Below the pieces are notes generated by a model. The model made no database searches. It was not told where the DNA came from and saw only the letters and a list, made by a program, of their open reading frames with translations. Shown here one piece after another: positions 1 through 6,175 of a stretch of DNA of 33,252 nucleotides (position 1 is its first letter; each line of letters starts with the position of its first letter). This DNA is from an uncultured Chlorobiota bacterium (GTDB lineage: Bacteria > Bacteroidota > Bacteroidia > Bacteroidales > JAADGE01). Location: NCBI GenBank assembly GCA_947311255.1, contig CAMZKL010000049.1, forward strand, positions 1 through 33,252, given 5' to 3'. Made by a program: the position numbers and the translations under genes.

Positions 1-63
1 GACAAAACTTCTAAGAAGTTGGAAGAAATTCAAGTTTATCTGAAAGAATGGGTTGAAAATTAA
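1..63 (+). CDS. C-terminal end of an upstream gene (partial)
   Basis: The first 20 codons of the window read without interruption to a TAA at 61-63 and encode a lysine/glutamate-rich helical tail ending KEWVEN. This looks like the last helix of a protein that begins outside the window. It lies 125 bp upstream of the ABC permease on the same strand, where a substrate-binding protein would often sit. Too little is visible to identify the family, so that link is only positional. Confidence 0.4.
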   Translation, partial: DKTSKKLEEIQVYLKEWVEN

Positions 64-188
64 GATTGAACACAAATACTTGCCATAATGTAATAAAACA
101 TTAAGGTTGTGATATGATTATTTTTACTAAGGCACAAAAAATGATAAGGTTTTAAAACATTAAACTATAATTTTACAATTTCTATTAG

Positions 189-1742
189 ATGAAATCAAAA
201 CTTTTATACAAAATTACCTACATACTGTTTTTTGTATTTATAGTTTTGCCTATAATTTATACTTTCATAATTAGTTTATCTCCCCAAAATTTAAAAGAAT
301 TAAATCTTCCAACTTTTTTACTTTTAGGAAAGAGTATTTTTATTGCATTTTTAATAGCAGGTTTTTCAACAATCTTTGGAACCATTTTATCATTCTTTAT
401 TTATAAAACAAAAGTTCAGTTTAGCAAATTCTTTAAAATTGCACTTCTTATACCTTTATTTATTTCACCATATATTTCTGCCGTTGCCTGGAAAGATTTT
501 TTTTATTTCTTTTTCGGAAATTCAAACTTATTATCTTCAAGCTTTGGACTTATATTTATTCTTACAATTATTTTCACTCCCTTGTCAATCTTAATAATAG
601 GAAGTTCTTTTACAAATATAAATTCTCAAATTGAAGAAAGTGCTTTGCTTATTTCAAAATTACCAAAAGTTATCTTTAAAATAATTTTACCTCTTATAAA
701 ACCCGCTTTAATAAGTTCATTTGTTTTAGTTTTCATTTTTGCAATTTCAGAATTTTCAGTTCCTGCATTTTTATCTATTAAAGTTTTTACAACTGAAATA
801 TTTACCCAATTTTCGGCATTTTATAATCATTCCCTTGCAATTTTACAATCCTTGTTCTTGGTTGTTATTTGTATATTGCTTTTGTTTGCCGAAAAAAAAC
901 ATATTGCTAATGCACCATTTCTTTCCATAGGAACAAAAGGTTTAAAAAATAAAATTTATAATTTAAGAAAACTTAACATCTTTGCTTTTGTTTTTCTCTC
1001 ATTATGGTTTTTAATTTCAATAATTTTGCCTTTTATAATACTTTTTATCCAATCTTTTAAAAACGGGACAAATGATTTTATACGAGCCTTTGAACTTCTA
1101 AAACCAAGTTTCTTAAACTCATTTTCATTAACATTTTTAGGAACATTAATAATAGTTGCAGTTGGTTTTATATCTGCATATAGTTCTGTAAATAAGAAAC
1201 ATAAAACAGTTTTTAATTGGCTTCTTCTTTTTACTTTTGCAATTCCATCAATAGTTTTAGGAATAAGTTTTATTAATTTTTATAATCATAGTTTTTTAAA
1301 CTTTATTTATTCAAGTTCATCAATATTAATTATTGCATATGTTGGAAAATTTGCATTTATCTCATCTAAAATAATAGAAAATTCTTTAAAGCAAATTCCA
1401 AAATCAATAGATGAAACAGCAAAAATTATTGGAATATCATTAAGTTCAAGAATATTTAAAATCTTATTACCGCAAATTTCAACTTCTTTATTTGCAGCAT
1501 TTATAATAGGATTTATACTGAGTTTTGGCGAGTTAGGAACAAGCATAATGCTTTATCCTCCGGGAACTGAGATTTTACCTATAAAAGTTTTTACAATTTC
1601 GGCAAATGCAACGCAATCACTTACAAGTTCAATGACATTAATTGTTTTTTCGATTACTATCTTGTTGGTTTCATCATTTTATTTTGTATTTTTGAAGATG
1701 GAAGTATTTAATAATTGTGGCACGTTGCAACTCAATAAATGA
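189..1742 (+). CDS. ABC importer permease, two fused transmembrane domains (ferric iron/thiamine type)
   Basis: This 517-aa very hydrophobic protein has about 12 predicted membrane segments in two halves. Each half carries an EAA-type cytoplasmic loop that contacts the ATPase: one near residue 149 (EESALLISKLP) and one near residue 407 (DETAKIIGISL). Two fused BPD_transp_1 domains of about 520 residues are typical of the FbpB/AfuB/SfuB iron and ThiP thiamine permeases; the substrate cannot be read from sequence. The partner ATPase is at 2616-3326, now separated by the RAYT unit. The last ten codons (NNCGTLQLNK) lie inside the repeat array that starts at 1711, so the original C-terminus has probably been replaced by repeat-encoded residues. 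The core domains appear intact. Confidence 0.85.
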   Translation: MKSKLLYKITYILFFVFIVLPIIYTFIISLSPQNLKELNLPTFLLLGKSIFIAFLIAGFSTIFGTILSFFIYKTKVQFSKFFKIALLIPLFISPYISAVAWKDFFYFFFGNSNLLSSSFGLIFILTIIFTPLSILIIGSSFTNINSQIEESALLISKLPKVIFKIILPLIKPALISSFVLVFIFAISEFSVPAFLSIKVFTTEIFTQFSAFYNHSLAILQSLFLVVICILLLFAEKKHIANAPFLSIGTKGLKNKIYNLRKLNIFAFVFLSLWFLISIILPFIILFIQSFKNGTNDFIRAFELLKPSFLNSFSLTFLGTLIIVAVGFISAYSSVNKKHKTVFNWLLLFTFAIPSIVLGISFINFYNHSFLNFIYSSSSILIIAYVGKFAFISSKIIENSLKQIPKSIDETAKIIGISLSSRIFKILLPQISTSLFAAFIIGFILSFGELGTSIMLYPPGTEILPIKVFTISANATQSLTSSMTLIVFSITILLVSSFYFVFLKMEVFNNCGTLQLNK

Positions 1743-1806
1743 ATAATCGTGGCACGTTGAAACTCAATAAATGAATAATCGTGGCACGTTGAAACTCAAT
1801 AAATGA
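1711..1806 (+). repeat. Three tandem 32-bp repeats, each with a forward half-palindrome
   Basis: Units start at 1711, 1743 and 1775 and are exactly 32 bp apart. Each contains GTGGCACGTTG followed by an AT-rich spacer (ACTCAATAAATGA). Units 2 and 3 are identical; unit 1 differs at 1716 (T for C) and has GCAAC where the others have GAAAC. The in-frame TGA at the end of unit 1 (1740-1742) is the stop codon of the permease gene. The spacers are repeated, not unique, so this is not a CRISPR array. Confidence 0.9.
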
Positions 1807-1809
1807 ATA

Positions 1810-1837
1810 ATCGTGGCACGTTGCAACGTGCCACGAT
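1810..1837. repeat. Perfect 28-bp palindrome upstream of the transposase gene
   Basis: ATCGTGGCACGTTG is followed directly by its exact reverse complement. It sits in phase as the fourth unit of the upstream 32-bp array and ends 17 nt before the proposed transposase start at 1855. In RNA or single-stranded DNA it can form a 14-bp hairpin. The GC-rich core contrasts with the AT-rich surroundings. REP-type hairpins of this kind are the known substrates of RAYT proteins. Confidence 0.9.
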
Positions 1838-1854
1838 ATAATAAAAATTTTAAA

Positions 1855-2445
1855 ATGTTTTTTGAAGAAGGAAAAGTATATCATATTTATAATATTGGGA
1901 ATCAAAAACAACAGATTTTCTTTACACGAGAAAATTACCTTTTTTTTCTTCGTAAAGTAAGAAAATATTTAATGCCTGTTTCAGATATTCTTGCTTGGTG
2001 TTTAATGCCAAATCATTTTCACATAATGATTGTTGCTAACGATAAAACTGTAAGACAAGCAGAAAAAAGGAATAATAAAATTTCACAATTTTCAGAAAAT
2101 CTTCGAATTCTTTTAAGTCAATATACAAAAGCTGTAAATAAGCAAGAAAAAATAATTGGTTCATTGTTTAGACAAAACACAAAATCAAAAAGCTTGGAAC
2201 AAACAAATACAAACAAATATATAGTTGCTTGTTTTCATTACATTAATAGAAATCCTTATGATGCAAAGCTCGTTTCTTCAATTTCAGATTGGGAGTTTTC
2301 TTCATTTAATGATTATTCAGGTCTAAGAAATGGAAGTTTATGTAATAAAAAATTAGCACAAGATATTATTAACTTTGACAAAAATAATTTAGAGTTTCAA
2401 ACATTAAACTCTGCAAAAAATAATAATGAAAAACATATTTGGTAA
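1855..2445 (+). CDS. REP-associated tyrosine transposase (RAYT, Y1_Tnp/HUH family)
   Basis: A 196-aa single-strand DNA transposase of the IS200-like Y1 HUH class, which cuts and joins REP hairpins. The N-terminus (VYHIYNIGNQKQQIFF, residues 8-23) matches the family opening. The HUH motif NHFHIMI gives His54 and His56. The segment YIVACFHYINRNPYDAKLV (122-140) matches the conserved helix region holding the catalytic tyrosine; Tyr122 and Tyr129 are the candidates. I chose ATG 1855 rather than the in-frame GTG at 1813, because the GTG lies within the palindrome and its 14 extra codons are repeat sequence. The length fits RAYTs, which lack the paired TnpB of full IS200/IS605 elements; none is present here. 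Confidence 0.85.
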   Translation: MFFEEGKVYHIYNIGNQKQQIFFTRENYLFFLRKVRKYLMPVSDILAWCLMPNHFHIMIVANDKTVRQAEKRNNKISQFSENLRILLSQYTKAVNKQEKIIGSLFRQNTKSKSLEQTNTNKYIVACFHYINRNPYDAKLVSSISDWEFSSFNDYSGLRNGSLCNKKLAQDIINFDKNNLEFQTLNSAKNNNEKHIW

Positions 2446-2456
2446 TTTTTTCTATT

Positions 2457-2484
2457 ATCGTGGCACGTTGCAACGTGCCACGAT
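2457..2484. repeat. Perfect 28-bp palindrome downstream of the transposase gene
   Basis: This is the same 28-bp sequence as at 1810-1837, base for base. It begins 11 nt after the transposase stop (TAA 2443-2445), so the reading frame is bracketed by identical hairpins. No T-run follows, so it is not an intrinsic terminator, though it could protect the 3' end of the message or terminate weakly. Confidence 0.9.
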
Positions 2485-2573
2485 TGAAGTTGCAACGTGC
2501 CACGATTAAAGTTGCAACGTGCCACGATTGAAGTTACAACGTGCCACGATAGAATATACCAGAGGTGCACGAT
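2485..2573 (-). repeat. Three tandem 22-bp repeats with reverse half-palindromes, plus one decayed copy
   Basis: Units at 2485-2506, 2507-2528 and 2529-2550 each end in GTTGCAACGTGCCACGAT or a one-base variant (GTTACAAC in the last). They are joined by TGAA or TAAA and are 22 bp apart. A further 23 bp (2551-2573) ends in GTGCACGAT, which lacks one C relative to the half-site, and looks like an eroded fourth unit. Orientation is opposite to the upstream array. Confidence 0.85.
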
Positions 2574-2615
2574 AAAAAATAACACACCACATAAGGAATA
2601 TCCCATAAATAGAAA

Positions 2616-3326
2616 ATGATAAAACTAAAAAACATAACACATTCCTACGGAACAAAAAAAATTCTTAAAGATTTAAATTTGAATATTGAAGCAAATAAAC
2701 TTACTTGTTTACTTGGTAGTTCAGGTAGCGGAAAAACAACAATATTAAGACTTATTGCAGGTTTAGAAATTCCAAGAAATGGCAAAATAATAGTAAATAA
2801 CAATATTTATACTAAAAATTCAAGGATTATAATTTCTCCTGAAAAAAGAAATATAGGTTTTGTGTTTCAGGATTTAGCACTTTGGTCGCATTTTTCTGTT
2901 TACAAAAACATTGCCTTTGGTTTAAGAGAAAAAAAAGAAAGAAATGTAAAAGAGCAGGTTTTCGAAATACTTAACTTTTTTGGAATTGAGGAACATTCAA
3001 AGAAATTTCCACATCAACTTTCAGGAGGTCAGCAACAACTTGTTGCTATTTCTCGCTCATTAGTTTTAAAACCTAAAATTTTGCTAATGGATGAACCTCT
3101 TGCAAATCTTGATGTTAAACTAAAAAGAAAAATCCTTGAACATATTAAAAATTTAAAACAAAAGTTTAACATTACAATTGTATATGTTACGCACGACCAC
3201 AGAGAAGCATTTACAATTTCGGACAATATAATTATTTTGAATGAAGGGAAAATTGAAGGCTCAGGCACAACTAGGCAGATTAAAAACTCAGATAATGAAT
3301 ATGTTAGATATTTTTTGGAGTATTGA
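2616..3326 (+). CDS. ABC transporter ATP-binding protein (iron/thiamine importer type)
   Basis: The 236-aa ATPase subunit drives the permease encoded at 189-1742. Walker A GSSGSGKTT is at about residues 35-43, the Q-loop (FQDLALW) near 87, the signature LSGGQQQ at 135-141, Walker B ILLMDEP at about 155-161 followed by the D-loop LANLD, and the H-loop histidine in THDH near 193. All catalytic motifs are intact. The protein ends soon after the nucleotide-binding domain and has no C-terminal TOBE regulatory domain. In this it resembles ThiQ-length proteins more than the roughly 350-aa FbpC or PotA. The RAYT unit now lies between it and its permease, and transcription must read through the hairpins unless a new promoter lies in the repeat region. 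Confidence 0.88.
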   Translation: MIKLKNITHSYGTKKILKDLNLNIEANKLTCLLGSSGSGKTTILRLIAGLEIPRNGKIIVNNNIYTKNSRIIISPEKRNIGFVFQDLALWSHFSVYKNIAFGLREKKERNVKEQVFEILNFFGIEEHSKKFPHQLSGGQQQLVAISRSLVLKPKILLMDEPLANLDVKLKRKILEHIKNLKQKFNITIVYVTHDHREAFTISDNIIILNEGKIEGSGTTRQIKNSDNEYVRYFLEY

Positions 3327-3374
3327 ATGCATAATTAAAAATTTTAATAATAAATAATTTAAATAATAAATAAG

Positions 3375-4097
3375 ATGAAAGAAATAAGCATTATAACAGT
3401 AATTTTTATTGCATTAATAAGTTGCAATCAAGCTGAAACAAACTCAAAGGAAGAAACAAAAAAGAACTTAGAAATTGTTAAGCAACTTCCCAAATTATCA
3501 AATGACAGTATTTTTAATTTTGAGAATTATAAAATTGGCGAATTACCATCCGATTGGTCAGAATACTTCACTGGCAGAGGCGACCATACAGAATGGAAGA
3601 TTATTGATGATAATGGAAATAAAGTTCTTGCCCAAGTATCACAAGGAAGTAGAAACTATCATTTTAATGATGTTGTTTTTAATAGTTTTAGTGCAAAAAA
3701 CATTGAGCTAAAAGTTAAAATAAAAGGAGTAAAAGGCAGAATGGATCAAGGTGGAGGTTTTATTTGGAGGTTTATTGACAAAGACAATTACTATGTTGTT
3801 AGAGCGAATCCTTTGGAAGATAATGTTGTTCTTTATAAAGTAAAAAACGGAAAAAGAACAGATTTGCCTGTTTTAGGGAAGGGTAGAACTTATGGTGTTG
3901 ATGTTGAAACTCTTGGCAACGGATGGAATACATTAAAATTAAAAGTTGTTGACGATTTATTTTCAGTTTATCTTAACGGTAAACAAATATTCCAAGTAAA
4001 AGACTCAACTTTTACAGAAGCAGGCAAAGTTGGTTTATGGACAAAGGCTGATGCTGTTAGTTATTTTGATGATTTTGAAGTTAAACTTGTAAATTAG
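3375..4097 (+). CDS. Lipoprotein with LamG / DUF1080-like concanavalin-A-fold domain
   Basis: A 240-aa exported lipoprotein. The signal peptide has a lipobox ending ALISC, with Cys17 as the lipidated residue, followed by a charged linker. The rest (about residues 45-240) is one beta-rich domain starting FNFENYKIGELPSDW, with WRFIDKDNYYVVRAN and GNGWNTLKLKVVDDLFSVYLNG in the middle and ending VSYFDDFEVK. This pattern is typical of LamG/3-keto-disaccharide-hydrolase-like (DUF1080) folds that bind or act on glycans. No catalytic residues could be assigned. It follows the ATPase gene by 48 bp on the same strand and may be co-transcribed, but a functional tie to the transporter is not evident. Confidence 0.7.
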   Translation: MKEISIITVIFIALISCNQAETNSKEETKKNLEIVKQLPKLSNDSIFNFENYKIGELPSDWSEYFTGRGDHTEWKIIDDNGNKVLAQVSQGSRNYHFNDVVFNSFSAKNIELKVKIKGVKGRMDQGGGFIWRFIDKDNYYVVRANPLEDNVVLYKVKNGKRTDLPVLGKGRTYGVDVETLGNGWNTLKLKVVDDLFSVYLNGKQIFQVKDSTFTEAGKVGLWTKADAVSYFDDFEVKLVN

Positions 4098-4121
4098 AAA
4101 TAACAAAATTCAAATAATAAA

Positions 4122-4153
4122 GTCATACGATGATTTTGAGTTCATCGTATGAC
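4122..4153 (+). other. Perfect 12-bp stem-loop after the lipoprotein gene
   Basis: GTCATACGATGA pairs exactly with TCATCGTATGAC across an 8-nt loop. On the + strand it is followed by A residues rather than T, so it is not a canonical intrinsic terminator for the gene ending at 4097. It may serve as a 3'-end stabilising hairpin or be the arm of a small repeat. It lies immediately next to the minus-strand terminator at 4154-4182. Confidence 0.6.
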
Positions 4154-4182
4154 AAAAAAAACCGCAATTATTAAAATTGCGG
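4154..4182 (-). terminator. Intrinsic terminator for the PKD/CHU_C gene
   Basis: Read on the minus strand, CCGCAATT and AATTGCGG form an 8-bp stem with a 5-nt loop, followed by eight T residues (4161-4154). It lies about 25 bp past the stop codon of the gene at 4207-5493. Confidence 0.8.
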
Positions 4183-4206
4183 CTAAAAAAACAGGTATTG
4201 AAAAAA

Positions 4207-5493
4207 TTATTGTGTATCTTTATATAGGATCGTTAGGTTTCCTGTTTTAACAAAAACTTCTCCATCAGAAAATTTACCGGAACATTTCCAAATATAAACA
4301 CCTTCGGGAGATATTTTACCTTTATTATATCCATTCCAACCATATTCAATTTGGTTGCTTTCAAACACTACACTGCCGTACCTATTAAATATAATCAGCT
4401 TATATTCAGATACTTCACAACTAAATAATGGGCTAAACACAGCATTTGAATACATCCCTTTTTCAGCATATCCACTATTAGCACCACTCAAATCAGGCAC
4501 GAATCCGGTTGGGGCATTAATTTTATGTTTTTCTCCTTTTATTTCTAAATTTTTAAAAACTGAAGTATCTGAACAATTATTCTCATTAAAGCATATCAAA
4601 GAAATATCATAAAAGCCAGGAGTTGAGTATTTATTATAAGGATTTCTTGATGTTGATGTATTTTTATCTCCAAAATTCCAATTGCAATAAGTAAAACCTG
4701 AGCTAAGATTTGCAAACTTAATTTCATCATTTTCAAATGCATTATCTTTTTCTGAAATTACAAATTCAGCTTTGGGTTTAGGGTAAATTGTAATTTTCTT
4801 TGAAATTGAAGAAAAATTACTGCCGGATTTTACAGTTAGTGTAACATTATATTCTCCGGCAGTTTTAAACACAAAAATAGGGTTTTCCTCAGATGAAGTT
4901 GTACCATTTCCAAAATCCCATAAGTAACTGTTGCAGTTTTCGGATGCGTTTGTGAAAAGCACGGCAACAGGCACACAAGCAGCAGATATACTTGCAGAGA
5001 ACTTAGCATAAGGTTTAAAGGCTAATTTCACATTTTGTTCTACTTCACTATTTTGCCCTAAATTTGTGTATGATTCGTTAACATGAATGTTTGTTATTAA
5101 ATCAATTGTTTGTGTATGTTTTTTTTCTGTTTTTTCTATAATTTTTAATTGTTTATTGGTTTTTTCTTTTTCAGCTTCTTCTACAATTTCGTTTTTAGAA
5201 ACAAATTCGTTATCTGAAAGATTTTTTAATTTTTTGTTTTCAGTTACTAAAATATTGTTTCTATTATTTTCTGAAATTATTTTTTTGTTTTTAGGATAAA
5301 ACAATATTGCACTTACTGAGATTAGTAGAATTGCAAAGTAATATATATTAAAACTACTCAGATTAAATGTAAAGAACTTATTTATCAATAATTTCTTACT
5401 AATATTTTTCCACAGAGAACTTGATGGACTAACTGTATGGTTTTCAAGCCCATTTTTAAATAAGTTTTCAATATTTTGACTTCTCTTTGTCAT
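4207..5493 (-). CDS. Membrane-anchored PKD protein with type B T9SS (CHU_C) domain; probable anti-sigma factor
   Basis: A 428-aa single-pass membrane protein. The cytoplasmic N-terminus (1-45) contains FKNGLENHTVSPSSSLWKNI, similar to the LEN-H-x-x-x-P-x-x-x-x-W segment seen in Bacteroidota anti-sigma-type proteins. One membrane helix spans about 46-66. A charged linker (72-155) leads to two PKD domains (WDFGNG near 195 and WNFGDK near 270). The C-terminal ~100 residues start INAPTGFVPDL and contain LIIFNRYGSVVFES and GVYIWKCSG, the hallmarks of the gliding-motility-associated/type B T9SS C-terminal domain. It starts 15 bp after the ECF sigma gene, the usual place of an anti-sigma factor. That role is an inference. 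Having a secretion-sorting domain on a protein with an inner-membrane anchor is unusual. Confidence 0.75.
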   Translation of the reverse strand: MTKRSQNIENLFKNGLENHTVSPSSSLWKNISKKLLINKFFTFNLSSFNIYYFAILLISVSAILFYPKNKKIISENNRNNILVTENKKLKNLSDNEFVSKNEIVEEAEKEKTNKQLKIIEKTEKKHTQTIDLITNIHVNESYTNLGQNSEVEQNVKLAFKPYAKFSASISAACVPVAVLFTNASENCNSYLWDFGNGTTSSEENPIFVFKTAGEYNVTLTVKSGSNFSSISKKITIYPKPKAEFVISEKDNAFENDEIKFANLSSGFTYCNWNFGDKNTSTSRNPYNKYSTPGFYDISLICFNENNCSDTSVFKNLEIKGEKHKINAPTGFVPDLSGANSGYAEKGMYSNAVFSPLFSCEVSEYKLIIFNRYGSVVFESNQIEYGWNGYNKGKISPEGVYIWKCSGKFSDGEVFVKTGNLTILYKDTQ

Positions 5494-5508
5494 TCTAAAT
5501 TTAATAAT

Positions 5509-6063
5509 TTATAGTTTTTTAATTTTTATTCTTGATATTTTTTCTAATTTTTCCCTAATTTTTTCTTTTGCTCTTGAATATTGCGATTTTGATGTATTCA
5601 CACTAATTTCTAGCATCTCAGCAATATCCTTATGTCTATATCCTTCAATTGCGTATAGGTTAAACACAACTTTATAACCTTCTGGCAAACTATTTATAAC
5701 AGACAATAACTCTTCTTTTGTGAAAGGAGACTCATACATTTCATGATTTTCTGTTTGAGTTTCTTTAATTTCTGAAATATCATAATTCTCATTGTGCTTT
5801 TTATTTTTATGATAATACGAAATTGCAGTATTCACAATTATTCTTCTCATCCAACCTTCAAAAGAACCTTTTCCACTGAAATCATTCATCTTAGTAAAAA
5901 TTCTTATAAAACCTTCTTGCAAAACATCTTCTGCTTCTGATTTTGATTTTGAATACCTGATGCAAATACCGAGAAGCAAAGGAGAATATACATCGTATAA
6001 TTCCTTTTGGGCTTTTCTGTCATTTTTTCTACATCTTTCAATTATTTTACTTAAATCAATCAT
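5509..6063 (-). CDS. ECF-family RNA polymerase sigma factor
   Basis: A 184-aa sigma-70 of the extracytoplasmic-function type. Region 2 spans about residues 20-85, with LYDVYSPLLLGICIRYS, the core-binding EAEDVLQEGFIRIF and FEGWMRRIIVNTAISYY. Region 4 spans about 118-175, with LPEGYKVVFNLYAIEGYRHKDIAEML as the DNA-binding helix-turn-helix and a basic tail. Region 3 is absent, as expected for ECF proteins. It forms an operon with the membrane protein downstream (15-bp gap), which is its likely regulator. The upstream region holds an ECF-type promoter, suggesting that it transcribes itself. Confidence 0.9.
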   Translation of the reverse strand: MIDLSKIIERCRKNDRKAQKELYDVYSPLLLGICIRYSKSKSEAEDVLQEGFIRIFTKMNDFSGKGSFEGWMRRIIVNTAISYYHKNKKHNENYDISEIKETQTENHEMYESPFTKEELLSVINSLPEGYKVVFNLYAIEGYRHKDIAEMLEISVNTSKSQYSRAKEKIREKLEKISRIKIKKL

Positions 6064-6079
6064 CTGCTTTCACTATATT

Positions 6080-6105
6080 GACGGCATTATGTTTAAAAAG
6101 GTTGC
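6080..6105 (-). promoter_or_regulatory. Candidate ECF-type (autoregulatory) promoter of the sigma operon
   Basis: On the minus strand, GCAAC (6105-6101, followed by CTTTTT) and CGTC (6083-6080) are separated by 17 bp. This matches the general ECF pattern of an AAC-containing -35 element and a CGTC -10 element. The start codon at 6063 lies 17 nt downstream of the -10 element, giving a short leader. The assignment is by pattern only. Confidence 0.45.
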
Positions 6106-6175
6106 AAGTATTAATAAAAAAAAACATTTATCAAACAACTTTAAAATAAAATACTGATATTCATTACTATAATAA

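Larger units (their letters stand above)
1711..2573 (+). mobile_element. RAYT unit: Y1 transposase gene flanked by inverted arrays of palindromic repeats
   Basis: The unit comprises a 3 x 32-bp array, a 28-bp palindrome, the transposase gene, an identical 28-bp palindrome, and a 3 x 22-bp array with one decayed copy. Upstream half-sites read CGTGGCACGTTG and downstream half-sites read CAACGTGCCACG, so the two sides are mirror images around the gene. RAYT genes are known to be flanked by inverted REP sequences (BIME-like). The location between two genes of one ABC transporter indicates insertion. No target-site duplication could be picked out in the AT-rich flanks, so the outer boundaries are approximate. 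Confidence 0.7.

Noticed and set aside
1711-1837. CRISPR-like array (regular 32-bp repeats with GTTGAAAC)
   Set aside because: The whole 32-bp unit is repeated including the spacer, there are no unique spacers, and the last unit is a perfect palindrome belonging to the RAYT repeats. No cas genes are nearby.
1813-1854. GTG start extending the transposase by 14 residues
   Set aside because: The extension is translated palindrome sequence, and the family N-terminus fits the ATG at 1855.
2397-2606. 69-codon minus-strand reading frame
   Set aside because: It is made mostly of the 22-bp repeat array read backwards, giving a repetitive translation, and it overlaps the transposase end.
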